From contig CAVTAV010000009.1 in assembly GCA_963732795.1 (NCBI GenBank), positions 1-64,000 on the forward strand: DNA of 64,000 nt, in the 5' to 3' direction. Positions within the stretch are counted from its first letter, which is position 1. Each line of letters starts with the position of its first letter. The notes under the pieces are model-generated. The model was not told where the DNA came from and ran no database searches. It was given only the letters and a program-made list of their open reading frames with translations. Shown in pieces: positions 45,171 to 54,498 of this stretch. Origin of the DNA: CAVTAV01 sp963732795. GTDB lineage: Bacteria > Pseudomonadota > Alphaproteobacteria > CAVTAV01. The position numbers were made by a program, and so were the translations under genes.

Positions 45171-45641
45171 GGTGCTGTCCCCTTAATGGCTATGCCGCCT
45201 GTGGACAGGGTCGCCGAAGGACGGGGCCGAGGAATTGATTCCGCTCAATAGGCCGGTGCCGGCGGCTGGAATCCTGACCTTCATATGGGGTCGGGAGCCG
45301 CCATATACCGCCCGCTGCGCCGATCCGACACATCCCGGGAGCGGAGGTGCGAAACCCGGCCTTGCTTGCTAGTAATCGGCCTCTCAGGCTATTATTCGGG
45401 CGGTAAGTGCGCCGAAAGGACGGTTCCGCTGCGGGGAAGCTTGCATCGGGGCCGACGAGGGAATGGCGCCATGCCGCAGACGGGGTCATCCCGGACAGCC
45501 GGCCGGGCGCTTGCATTTCAACAGGGGACTTAAGCGTCTGATGAACTTACCGAACTCGCGCCCTGCTTCGGCGGAATATCGACCGTCGGCTCAGGGAATT
45601 TTCCTTGCCGACATCCCCGACTTCCAGTAAACGCGTCGCCC
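45171..45641. other. 471-bp intergenic stretch
   Basis: No supported gene on either strand. It separates the minus-strand small genes from the plus-strand ceramide operon and presumably contains that operon's promoter; I cannot point to a specific -35/-10 pair. Confidence 0.4.
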
Positions 45642-47426
45642 ATGACCAATCCCACGCCGAGTACCAGTACCAAGGTCGAGCGCCGCATCGGCGCCTTCGA
45701 CACCCTCGTCGATGCGCTGGAATACGCCGCGACGACGGAGCTCGGCTTCAATTTCTATTCGGGCCGCGGCGAGCTCGCTTCGGTGCTCACCTATGCCGAA
45801 CTTCGGGACCGGGCAGTCGCGATCGGCCGGAAATTCATCGGGCTCGGGCTCGAGCCCGGCAGCCGGGTCGCGATCGTCGCCGACACCAGCCCGAATTTCG
45901 TGAGCTGCTTCCTGGGCTGCCAATACGCCGCCCTCCTGCCCGTGCCGCTTCCCATGCCGACCGCGTTCGGCGGCCGCGACGGGTACTGTCAGCAGCTTCA
46001 TCAGCAGATGTTCAGCTGCGCCGCCGGCGCGGCGGTGGCCCCGGCGGGGATGTTGGAGCTTCTGGAGCAGGCGGTTAAGGGCCTCACGCTCGATTTCGTC
46101 GGGTCCTATGACGATCTCGCCGCCGCCGGCGAAAGCAAGGACGGTCCCCGGCAGGTCGGCGCGGGCGACCTCTGCTATCTGCAATATTCCTCGGGCAGCA
46201 CACGCTTCCCGCACGGCGTCTCGGTCACACAGAGCTCGCTGCTGGCGAATTGCCGCGGCATCGCGCGGGACGGCGTCGAGACCAAGGACGACGAGCGCTG
46301 CGTCTCCTGGCTGCCGATGTATCACGACATGGGACTTGTCGGCTGCTTCCTGGCGCCGATCGCCGCGCAGGTCTCGGTCGATTTCATCTCGACCGACGAT
46401 TTCGCCCGCCGGCCGCTGCTCTGGCTCAATGTCATCAGCCGCAATCGCGGTACCGTGTCCTACAGCCCGAGCTTCGGCTACGAGCTCGCGGCGAGGCGCG
46501 CGGGGCCCGATACGATCTCCTCGCTGGATTTAAGCTGCTGGCGCGCGGCCGGCATCGGCGGCGATATGATCCGGCCGGACGTGATGCGGCTATTCGGCGA
46601 CGCCTTCAAGCCCTGCGGCTTCGACGCCAAGGCGTTCCTCGCAAGCTACGGCCTCGCGGAATGCACCCTTGCTGTCAGTTTCTCAAGGCTCGGCAAGGGC
46701 CTGATCCTGGATTCCGTCGACGAAGACATCCTGGCCGACGAAAGCCGCGCCGTGAACCCGCGCGCGACCCAGCGCCATGCCCGCATCCGGGACTTCGTCA
46801 ATTGCGGCAAGGTTCTGCCGGAGCACGAGATGCAGCTTCGCGATAACCGCGGCCGCCCCGTCGGCGAGCGCGAAATCGGCCGCGTCTTCGTGCGCGGTCC
46901 GAGCGTCATGGCCGGCTATTTCGGCGACGAGGAAGCGACCCATCAGGTGCTGACCGACGATCGCTGGCTCGACACCGGCGACATGGGCTACATGGTCGGA
47001 GACTCCGTCTATATCACCGGCCGCGCCAAGGACATGATGATCATCAACGGCCGCAATCTCTGGCCGCAGGACATCGAATGGGTGGTCGAGCAGATCCCGG
47101 GCATCCGCACAGGCGACACCGCCGCGATCGCCCTGCCGACCGAGAATTCCGAGGAGGTTCCGGCCGTCCTCGTGCAATGCCGCACCCGCACCGACGAGGA
47201 CCGCGAGGCGCTGATCGGTCAGATCCGGCGCGACGTGAAGCGCGATGTCGGAGTCAATTGCCGGGTCATCCTGGTGCCGCCGCGCTCGCTGCCGAAGACG
47301 TCGTCGGGCAAGCTCCGGCGCAGCAAGGCGCGGCAGAACCTGCTATCGGGCGCGCTCGTGCCGATCGGCGGCGATGTCGAGGCCGACGCTTCCGGCCGCA
47401 AACCGGCGCCGGCCATCGCGGGCTGA
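45642..47426 (+). CDS. Fatty acyl-AMP ligase / acyl-ACP synthetase of the ceramide cluster
   Basis: The 594-residue ANL-family enzyme has the AMP-binding motif YLQYSSGSTRFPHGV, the SWLPMYHDMGLVGCF motif of fatty acyl-AMP ligases, SYGLAECTLAVSF, WLDTGDMGYMVGDSVYITGR, and the C-terminal lysine in PKTSSGKLRRSKAR. It would activate a fatty acid with ATP and load it onto the acyl carrier protein encoded downstream. In Caulobacter an acyl-ACP synthetase next to spt and acp feeds serine palmitoyltransferase. First gene of the operon. Confidence 0.9.
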   Translation: MTNPTPSTSTKVERRIGAFDTLVDALEYAATTELGFNFYSGRGELASVLTYAELRDRAVAIGRKFIGLGLEPGSRVAIVADTSPNFVSCFLGCQYAALLPVPLPMPTAFGGRDGYCQQLHQQMFSCAAGAAVAPAGMLELLEQAVKGLTLDFVGSYDDLAAAGESKDGPRQVGAGDLCYLQYSSGSTRFPHGVSVTQSSLLANCRGIARDGVETKDDERCVSWLPMYHDMGLVGCFLAPIAAQVSVDFISTDDFARRPLLWLNVISRNRGTVSYSPSFGYELAARRAGPDTISSLDLSCWRAAGIGGDMIRPDVMRLFGDAFKPCGFDAKAFLASYGLAECTLAVSFSRLGKGLILDSVDEDILADESRAVNPRATQRHARIRDFVNCGKVLPEHEMQLRDNRGRPVGEREIGRVFVRGPSVMAGYFGDEEATHQVLTDDRWLDTGDMGYMVGDSVYITGRAKDMMIINGRNLWPQDIEWVVEQIPGIRTGDTAAIALPTENSEEVPAVLVQCRTRTDEDREALIGQIRRDVKRDVGVNCRVILVPPRSLPKTSSGKLRRSKARQNLLSGALVPIGGDVEADASGRKPAPAIAG

Positions 47427-47431
47427 TTTCC

Positions 47432-48380
47432 TTGGCCCGCACCGTCGCAGTCACGGGCGCAACGGGCTTCGTCGGCACTCATCTCGTCCGGGAACTCGCG
47501 GACGCCGGCTGGACCGTCCGTGCCCTCACCCGCCGCCCCGTCCCCGCTCCCGAGACACATCCCGAAGGCGTCACCTGGATCCGCGGCACGCTCGAAAACG
47601 AGGCCGCGCTGCAGGAGCTTTTGGCCGGCGTCGCACGCCGTGGTCCATTGCGCGGCCTCGATCAAGGCGCTCGACGCCGAGGGCTTCCATAAAGCCAATG
47701 CCGAAGGCACCGAGCGGGTCGCGAAAATCGCCGCTGCGATGCCGACGCCGCCGAAATTTCTGTACATGTCGTCGGTGGCCGCGCGCCGGCCGGATATCTC
47801 CGATTACGCCGCCAGCAAGCGCGCGGGCGAGATGGCGCTGGCCGGGCTTTCCGACAAGCTGACTTGGTGGGCGCTCCGCCCCGGCGCGGTGTACGGGCCG
47901 GGCGATAAGGAGACGCTCACCATGTTCCGCATGGCGGCGGCGCGGGTCGCAGCGTTGCCGGGCGGCGGCGAGGGTCATGTCTCGCTGATCCATGTGTCGG
48001 ACCTCGTGGCGGCGGTCCTGGCGCTGCTCGACGCGCCGGTCGAAGGCGGCGCGGTGTTCGAGGTCGATGACGGCCGGGAAGGCGGCTACACGCTGCGCGC
48101 GCTATACGAGACCCTGGGAGAACATCTGGACCGCCGCGCGTTGTATGTGCCGGTGCCAAAGCCCGTCCTGACGGCGGTCGCCTATTGCAATGCGACGGTC
48201 GCGAAGCTGACCCGGAAGCCCGCCATGCTGGCCCCCGGAAAGGTCAGAGAGATTTACCATGACGATTGGGCGACCGACAGCACGGCAATTCGACAGGCGA
48301 CCCCCTGGCGTCCTAAGATAGGCGCAAGAGAGGGGCTCCGAACAACTTTGTCGTGGTATAAAAGCCAAGGTTTGCTGTAA
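47432..48380 (+). CDS. cerR: Ceramide reductase-like NAD-dependent epimerase/dehydratase, frameshift near 47633
   Basis: A TTG start 6 bp after the ligase gene gives ARTVAVTGATGFVGTHLVRE with the Rossmann GxxGxxG. Near 47633 an extra C breaks the frame; the other frame continues AVVHCAASIKALDAEGFHKA with the catalytic YAASK in DISDYAASKRAGEMALAG. Length after repair is about 316 residues. In the Caulobacter pathway CerR reduces the 3-keto group of the long-chain product. The break is in an otherwise conserved gene and is probably a sequence error. Assignment rests on family and context. Confidence 0.82.
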
Positions 48381-48488
48381 CTTACTGAAACAAAGTTTGA
48401 TCACCCCTGCCAAACTTCTGCTATAAATCACGGGAAAAGTTAATACAGTGGAAGGTTGCAGGGGCTTGTTGGGAGCACAGTCTGGGCG

Positions 48489-48740
48489 TTGAACAAACAA
48501 AACGATATCCTTGAGAGAATCTGTAGTTTGCTCACCCCCTTCAACAAGGAAGGTATCGCTCTCACAAGGGAAACAAATATTGCGACGGACCTCGAACTGG
48601 ATTCGCTTGCGGTGATGGACCTGCTAGCTGCGATCGAAGATGAGTTCGATATCTCCGTCCCATTGAACATATTGCCCGACCTCGAAACGATCGGGCAGAT
48701 GGCCGATGCAGTTGAGTCAATTGTGCAGGGAAAAAACTAG
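48489..48740 (+). CDS. acp: Acyl carrier protein of the ceramide cluster
   Basis: About 83 residues with LERICSLLTPFNKEGIALTR and the phosphopantetheine serine in TDLELDSLAVMDLLAAIEDE, then VPLNILPDLETIGQMADAVE. It carries the activated fatty acid for serine palmitoyltransferase. The start is uncertain: TTG at 48489 is chosen by comparison with family N-termini, but the frame is open from TTG 48456. Its stop overlaps the next gene's GTG (TAGTG at 48738). Confidence 0.88.
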   Translation: MNKQNDILERICSLLTPFNKEGIALTRETNIATDLELDSLAVMDLLAAIEDEFDISVPLNILPDLETIGQMADAVESIVQGKN

Positions 48741-50051
48741 TGGACCTGTTCGACAAATTCGATCCGCTCATTCGCGACCGGGATGCGCTCTTCAACACCG
48801 GCGGGCCCGTCCCGACCGGCATCTGCATGGACGAGCTGGTCTCCCAGACCGTCGCCATCGTGGACGGACGCGAGACGATCCTCGTCGGCACCAACAATTA
48901 TCTCGGCCTCACCTTCGATCCACGCACGGTCGGTGCGGCGGAGAAGGGCCTGAAGGACCGGCGGCACCGGCACCACCGGCTCGCGCAATTGCAACGGCAC
49001 TTATAGCGGCCACAAGGCGCTCGAAACCAAGCTTGCCGAGTTCTACGGCACCAAGGGTTCGATGGTCTTCTCGACCGGCTACCAGGCCAATCTCTCGATG
49101 ATTTCGACCCTGGCCGGCCCTAAGGATTACATCCTGATCGACGCCGACTGCCACGCCAGCATCTATGACGGCTGCAAGCTCGGCAACGCGACGGTGATCC
49201 GCTTCCGGCACAACGATCCGGTCGATCTCGAAAAGCGCCTGAAGCGCCTCGGCGACGACGTCAACAAGCTGATCGTCGTCGAAGGCATCTACAGCATGCT
49301 CGGCGATATCGCGCCGTTGGACGAATTCGTCGCGGTCAAATCGCGCGTGCCTAACACTTATATCCTCGTGGACGAAGCTCATTCGTTGGGCGTGCTCGGC
49401 GAGACCGGCCGCGGCGCGGCTCAGCATTTCGGCGTCGGCGACCAGGTCGATTTCATCGTCGGCACCTTCTCGAAGAGCGTCGGCACCATCGGCGGCTACT
49501 GCGTCTCGAACCATCCCAAGTTCGATATTCTGCGGCTCGTCGCCCGGCCCTATATGTTCACCGCCTCGCTGCCGCCGTCGGTGGTGGCCTCGGCGACCGT
49601 GGCGCTGGACATCATCCAGAACACGCCGAGCCTTCGGAAGAAGCTCTGGTCGAACGCCAACCGGCTCTATCGCGGATTGTCGGGCGCGGGCTTCGAGCTC
49701 GGCGCGGCGGCGAGCCCGGTGGTGGCCGTGAGGGTGCCCTCGCTGGAGATCGCCTTCGCGTTCTGGCGCTCGCTGATCGAGAGCGGCATCTATGTCAATC
49801 TGATGGTGCCGCCGGCCACGCCGCAGAGCTGGTATCTCCTGCGCTGCAGCCTCTGCGCCGCCCATACCACCGCCCAGATCGACACGATCATCGGCGTGTT
49901 CATCAAGATCGGCATGGAGCTCGGCCTCCTTCCCGAGGCGGCGAACGCGAACGGTCAGGCCGTCTCGATCAACGGAAGGCTCCGCTCCGTCGCAGGCGCC
50001 AAAAGAGCGTCAGGCCGGCGAGCAGGGGGTGCCGCCGCTGCCACGGGGTAA
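48740..50051 (+). CDS. spt: Serine palmitoyltransferase, frameshift near 48955
   Basis: A PLP enzyme of the alpha-oxoamine synthase family that joins serine and acyl-ACP to 3-ketosphinganine. The first frame (VGTNNYLGLTFDPRTVGAAE) breaks after GLKDR; the second resumes GTGTTGSRNCNGTYSGHKAL. Then come VFSTGYQANLSMISTLAG, ILVDEAHSLGVLGETGRGAA, and the PLP lysine in GTFSKSVGTIGGYCVSNHPK. One base near 48955 restores a protein of about 437 residues. The 3' end overlaps the convergent gene by 83 bp. Confidence 0.88.
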
Positions 50052-50919
50052 TCTCGATCGCCACCCCCGAGTGGCGCGAAATCTTCCACGCCAGATAATC
50101 GATTCCGCCCGCGAAGGTGAAGACCGCCTTGATCAGGCGTAGCACGTGCAACGTGCTGCAATAGATCCGGCGCGTCCGCCACGCCACGACGGATCTGAAC
50201 CGCCGCGATGCGCTATTGGCCACGACGAAACCCTCGGGCCCCGGCGTCACATCCCATTTCGTGAACGGCAGCGCGGATTTGGCCAGCCGGTCATAGCGCA
50301 CCGCATTCGCCGCATAGATTTCCGCGCCCTTCCCCGGCCGCTCCGAGCGCAGCTCCACGCTATAGGTCTCGGTGAAGGCGCGGGTCCAGAGCTCGGCCGA
50401 CGTGAACGCCGAGCGCATCAGAGGAACCGTCTTTTCCAAAAGCGTCACCACAGCATGACTGACGGCGTCCGCGACCTGGCGCGCCGCCTCGTCGCTCCGG
50501 ACATAGGCGAGCGCGCTCGGCTGGGCGAAGCGGGACCAGACATAGGAATCGAAATGTCCGCGTGACGCGGCCTTCGCGAAATCGGCCATCGAATAGACGG
50601 CAACTTTGGAACGCACGACGCGTCCGTCGAAATGGGTCTCGAAATAGAACACGTTCGGGGGCAGGATCTTGTTCGCGATCGCCTTGGCGAGATTGTGATA
50701 GGCATCGCGGTAGCGCCGGACGATGACATAGAAGTCCAGGATCTTGCCGTTGTCGTCGCCGTCCCTGAGGCCCGAGCCATAGAACAGGACGGCCTCGACC
50801 GTATCCCCGAAATCGGCGCGGATCGCCTCGGCGGCGGCCCGGGCGGCGGGGAGCAGCGCGGGATGGGCGAGCTCGTCGCCGATCGTCTCCCGGAGCGCGC
50901 TCCAGCCCTCCCCCGCCAT
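49969..50919 (-). CDS. Nucleotidyltransferase-fold protein of the sphingolipid cluster
   Basis: A protein of about 316 residues starting at ATG 50919, overlapping the kinase stop (TGATG). It has a nucleotidyltransferase-like GS motif (VLFYGSGLRDGDDNGKILDF then YVIVRRY), followed by an all-helical or membrane-associated region (SEL, LRSERPGKGAEIYAANAVRY) and a basic C-terminus. Pairing with a lipid kinase suggests it acts on a phosphorylated lipid head group, for example in anionic sphingolipid synthesis. That role is inferred from context only. Confidence 0.68.
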   Translation of the reverse strand: MAGEGWSALRETIGDELAHPALLPAARAAAEAIRADFGDTVEAVLFYGSGLRDGDDNGKILDFYVIVRRYRDAYHNLAKAIANKILPPNVFYFETHFDGRVVRSKVAVYSMADFAKAASRGHFDSYVWSRFAQPSALAYVRSDEAARQVADAVSHAVVTLLEKTVPLMRSAFTSAELWTRAFTETYSVELRSERPGKGAEIYAANAVRYDRLAKSALPFTKWDVTPGPEGFVVANSASRRFRSVVAWRTRRIYCSTLHVLRLIKAVFTFAGGIDYLAWKISRHSGVAIEITPWQRRHPLLAGLTLFWRLRRSGAFR

Positions 50920-51878
50920 CACTTCAGCTCGACGAAAGGCAGCGACCGGTCGCCGATAAGCTCCAGCGGCTGGTTGGGATCGGGATGGAAGAACTCGCCG
51001 TCGAGGATCACCGGGCAGTCCAGCATCAGTTTCGCGTTCCTGATCCGCCGCGTCGTGGTGCCGCGCGCGGAGAAGCTCTTCGGCCGGGTAAGCAAGGCCC
51101 TGGCGCTCACGCCGAGGATCACGCCCGGCGAATGATCGACGCACAGGAAGTTGAGCCGGCCCTCCCCATGCGCCCCAAAAGGCCTCATGCCGAGGATCAA
51201 TCGATCGAGTGAGGTCACGATAATCATAAAATAGCGGCCCGAAAGCCGCTGATCCCCGTCGAGAGTGATCGAAATGTCGTCCGCGCGAAAGGGCGAGTCC
51301 GGCCCGTGATTGCGGGTGAGCGAGCCGCCGATGAGCATGGTGTAGGCGACGACATGGGAAATGAAGTTCGGCAGGCCGAGCGGATAGATATGCTCCCGGC
51401 AATATTGGACGCCGCGCACGACGACCGCCGTACCGAAGAAGGTGCCGTAGGTCACCGGCTCGCCCGGCACCCGTCTCAGCCCCACGAGAGGGCGGTCCAC
51501 CGTGCGCGCGGCGATCGTGCCGGCATCGGCCGCCGCGAGAAGCTGCTGCAGGACATGGACCGGCTTGCCCCGGCAGCCGAGATCCAGCGCGAACATATTG
51601 GTCTTGCCGCCCGGCATGATCGCGAGCGGGACCGGCCGGCCGAACGGATCGTGGTTGAGGATGTCGGTCATCACGGCCTGAACGGTGCCGTCGCCGCCGT
51701 TGACCACCACGAGGTCGAGATTCTGCTCGGCCCAATCGTGCAGCAGGGGCACCACGTCGGTCATTGCGGTGATCTCCCGGTGCAGCACATCCGGGCGGTC
51801 CCGGAGGAGCGCCCGGATCTCGGGCATCGCCGCCTTGTTCGTATGGCTTGTCGGATTGCTCAAAACCCCAATGCGCAT
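50919..51878 (-). CDS. Diacylglycerol/ceramide kinase-like lipid kinase
   Basis: A DAGK-catalytic-domain protein of 319 residues: MRIGVLSNPTSHTNKAAMPE, the nucleotide-binding VVVNGGDGTVQAVMTDIL, and LAIMPGGKTNMFALDLG. It phosphorylates a lipid alcohol with ATP. In Caulobacter a gene of this family next to spt encodes ceramide kinase (CpgB), so ceramide or a long-chain base is the likely substrate here. The ATG at 51878 is preferred to a TTG at 51893. Confidence 0.82.
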   Translation of the reverse strand: MRIGVLSNPTSHTNKAAMPEIRALLRDRPDVLHREITAMTDVVPLLHDWAEQNLDLVVVNGGDGTVQAVMTDILNHDPFGRPVPLAIMPGGKTNMFALDLGCRGKPVHVLQQLLAAADAGTIAARTVDRPLVGLRRVPGEPVTYGTFFGTAVVVRGVQYCREHIYPLGLPNFISHVVAYTMLIGGSLTRNHGPDSPFRADDISITLDGDQRLSGRYFMIIVTSLDRLILGMRPFGAHGEGRLNFLCVDHSPGVILGVSARALLTRPKSFSARGTTTRRIRNAKLMLDCPVILDGEFFHPDPNQPLELIGDRSLPFVELK

Positions 51879-52044
51879 TCGCCCGTTCGCCAAAATATGA
51901 TGCCCCGCGATGACCAGCCCGGCGCAAAATAGCCCAGCCCGTCACAAGCGGTAAAGCTGAGAGAATGCCGCGACGCGCCGGCGCCTTGACGGGGCCTCGC
52001 CGAGGTCTATCCTTGCAGCCGGAACTCGAACGATGGGGGGTGCC

Positions 52045-52884
52045 ATGTTTCGATCCGTTCTTTCTCTCGCAATCCTGAGCGTCCTGGTCCTCGTTTCCGG
52101 CCAAAGCCTTGCGCAGACCTGCTCGCGCGAGACGCTTCACGGTGCCGTCGCCGGCTACATCGCGGCGCAGGAAGCGGGCGATCCCTCGGGCATGGCGCTC
52201 GCTTCGCCGGTCAAATATGTCGAGAACCACAAGGAGATCGACATGACGTCCGGCATCCTGCACAGCCCGGAAAAGATCGACTTCCACCGCAGCCTGCTCG
52301 ACACCCAGACCTGCGAGACCTTCACCGAGGTCATCATCACCGATCCCGCGCACCCCTATGTGCTCGGCACGAACCTGCGGCTCAAGGACGGCAAAGTCGC
52401 CGAAATCCATATCCTGGTGACCGACAAGGGCGACTGGCTGTTCAGCCCCAAAAACGACCTCCGGTGGTCGCCCGAGGAGGACTGGAGCGCGATTCCCCTC
52501 GACAAGCGCGACACCCGCAAGACCCTGATCGCCGCGGCCGACAGATATTTCGACTATTTCGAGGACAAGTCGGTCAAGGTTCCCTGGGGCACGCCCTGCA
52601 ACCGCCTGGAAGGCGGCTTGCGCACCGGCAAGAACCAGCCCGACGACAGCTGCGATGTCGGCGTGCCGAGCGGCGTCAAGATCGTCGACCGTCATTACGT
52701 CGTCGATCCCGCGATCGGCTCGGTCGTCGGCCTCGTGACCTTCGGCAACAACAAACTGCCCGACAGCCACCTGTTCCGGATCGAGGGCGGCACGATCCGC
52801 TACATCCACAGCATCACGGTGTGCAGCACCTTCAACTGCGGCTTCGATCTGCCGGACGCGCTGAAGGATGAGAATCAGAAGTAA
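52045..52884 (+). CDS. Exported protein, NTF2/DUF8021-like
   Basis: GGGGGG precedes the ATG at 52045. Signal MFRSVLSLAILSVLVLVSGQ ends SLAQTC. The mature protein has two similar halves, each with an alpha-beta cone pattern (LHGAVAGYIAAQEAGDPSGM and LIAAADRYFDYFEDKSVKVP). Cysteines occur in QTCSRE, TQTCETF, TPCNRLE, DSCDVGV and VCSTFNCGF. The pattern resembles DUF8021 proteins. Function unknown; it is divergent from the lipid kinase gene. Confidence 0.7.
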   Translation: MFRSVLSLAILSVLVLVSGQSLAQTCSRETLHGAVAGYIAAQEAGDPSGMALASPVKYVENHKEIDMTSGILHSPEKIDFHRSLLDTQTCETFTEVIITDPAHPYVLGTNLRLKDGKVAEIHILVTDKGDWLFSPKNDLRWSPEEDWSAIPLDKRDTRKTLIAAADRYFDYFEDKSVKVPWGTPCNRLEGGLRTGKNQPDDSCDVGVPSGVKIVDRHYVVDPAIGSVVGLVTFGNNKLPDSHLFRIEGGTIRYIHSITVCSTFNCGFDLPDALKDENQK

Positions 52885-53010
52885 GCGCCACTCTTTCCGC
52901 CGTCGCTCGCAAGCTGGCCATGATCATGTTGTCGATATGGCGGGACGATAAGCCCTGGCATTATGATCAAGGAGCCTTGCAAATAGCGAAAGCGGCATAA
53001 AGGAAGGAAG

Positions 53011-53535
53011 ATCAGGAACATTCGGAAACTAAAGGAAAGCGATATTCCTGCGCTTGCAGAACTGGCCGCAAAGACGTTCACGGAAACCTTCGGTCGTAGT
53101 TTTACAGAGGAAGAACTGGAAACCCAGATCAGGGAAACCAGATCGGAAACTTATTTCCGGTCGGTGATGAATAACGATACGATTCTTATCGCCATTATGA
53201 ACGATAAGTTGGTGGGTTACGTTCAACTCAGTGACGTAAAAATCGATATACAGGGTATGAAGCCGGGGCCGAACGATCAGGCTGTCAACGCTATTTACGT
53301 CCAGTCCGACTATCAGGGCAAAGGCATTGGCAGGATGCTTATGGATGCCGCCTTTGAACATCCGCGCTTTGGAGGCGCGGACAATATTTTTGTCGATGTA
53401 TGGGATGAGAACAGGCGAGCCGTCGCGTTTTATCTGAAATACGGCTTTGAAATTGTCGGCAAGTGCGATGTGACGGTTGACGGAAAAGTTGTCGGCGATG
53501 ATCTCGTTCTCATGCGTCCGGCACGGACCGGATAA
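53011..53535 (+). CDS. GNAT N-acetyltransferase with unclear start
   Basis: The frame encodes IRKLKESDIPALAELAAKTF then NDKLVGYVQLSDVKIDI and the acetyl-CoA motif YVQSDYQGKGIGRMLMDAAF, with the C-terminal NRRAVAFYLKYGFEIVGKCD. An intact family member is about 170 residues. An excellent AAGGAAGGA lies just before 53011, but the codon there is ATC; the first ATG in frame is at 53167. The gene is more A/T-rich than its neighbours, suggesting transfer. Substrate unknown. Confidence 0.78.
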   Translation: MRNIRKLKESDIPALAELAAKTFTETFGRSFTEEELETQIRETRSETYFRSVMNNDTILIAIMNDKLVGYVQLSDVKIDIQGMKPGPNDQAVNAIYVQSDYQGKGIGRMLMDAAFEHPRFGGADNIFVDVWDENRRAVAFYLKYGFEIVGKCDVTVDGKVVGDDLVLMRPARTG

Positions 53536-53697
53536 GCAGAAATAACACAGCAAGTCTGTGTTAGCGGACTTCCCGGAAGGCGGAGGGATTTAACGGCTGG
53601 CAGGAGAGCCATCCTCTCCCATCGCGCCAAGCACGAGATTCGGCCTTCGCCGGAATGAGCGGAAGAGGCTTATCGATCAACCTAGAGCTACTAAGCC

Positions 53698-54276
53698 CTA
53701 AAACCGCCCGCCGCGCCTCACGCGTTTCTTGCGGCCGCCGAAGATGTATTTCATCTCGACGTCGATCTTGGTGACGCCCGGCTTGACCTCGAAGGCGACG
53801 TCCTTGTGGGACGGCGTGCCGAACAGGATCTTGGGGTTGTTCGAAAACCCGAAGCCTTCGTGGAAGACGTCGAACTTGCCGTTCTTGTTCTCGTCATGGA
53901 TCACCACGATGGCGTAGACGCCCGGCTTCGGAATGGGGACGCAGAGGTCCATCTCGTCGCCGGTGATCGGCAAATCCTGGCGGAACAGCTTCCAGCCCTT
54001 GGCGAGGAAATGGTCCGGCTTGTCATCATAGAGCTGGACCCGGAGATTGCCCTCGTCGTCCTTGATGCCGTCGACATGGACCAGCACTCTCTGGTCCGGC
54101 TTGGCCTCGGCGCAGGTCTTCCACTCCTCCGGCGAGGGCGGCGGCGGATCCTTGGAGACCTTCATGGAATAGTCGTCCTCGGCCCGCGACGGCGCCACGG
54201 CCGCGCTCATCGCGAGCAGCAGTCCGAGCGCAACAGGTCCCAGGAGTCGGATTGCCGCAGGCCCGGTCCTACGCAT
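53698..54276 (-). CDS. Exported DUF2141 protein
   Basis: Signal LLGPVALGLLLAMSAAVAPS; then the DUF2141 pattern: VDGIKDDEGNLRVQLYDDKP, GVYAIVVIHDENKNGKFDVF and EGFGFSNNPKILFGTPSHKD. The basic C-terminus (GGRKKRVRRGGRF) is unusual. DUF2141 proteins are exported and of unknown function, probably with an immunoglobulin-like beta fold. Confidence 0.88.
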   Translation of the reverse strand: MRRTGPAAIRLLGPVALGLLLAMSAAVAPSRAEDDYSMKVSKDPPPPSPEEWKTCAEAKPDQRVLVHVDGIKDDEGNLRVQLYDDKPDHFLAKGWKLFRQDLPITGDEMDLCVPIPKPGVYAIVVIHDENKNGKFDVFHEGFGFSNNPKILFGTPSHKDVAFEVKPGVTKIDVEMKYIFGGRKKRVRRGGRF

Positions 54277-54498
54277 GAAACGATCCGTTCAGCCCGCGCC
54301 CCCAATGACAGCGGTTCGGCAAGGGTCGATGCCGCATGACGCGCGATTCATGGCATAGATCGGCAATTGAGGCAAATTCCGCGGGGCCGGCGGGCGCGCC
54401 GGGGATTTCGCCTTGCCCCCGAGGGACGCGCTGTTTATAGCAGCGGGCGCGCCCTATATCTCTAACGCATACAGTCGTTTAGGTGCTACGATCCGGCC

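Noticed and set aside
49969..52809. One giant minus-strand open frame of 946 codons
   Set aside because: Only the last third (from 50919) has coding character; the rest is antisense to or out of frame with the lipid kinase and the exported protein gene.
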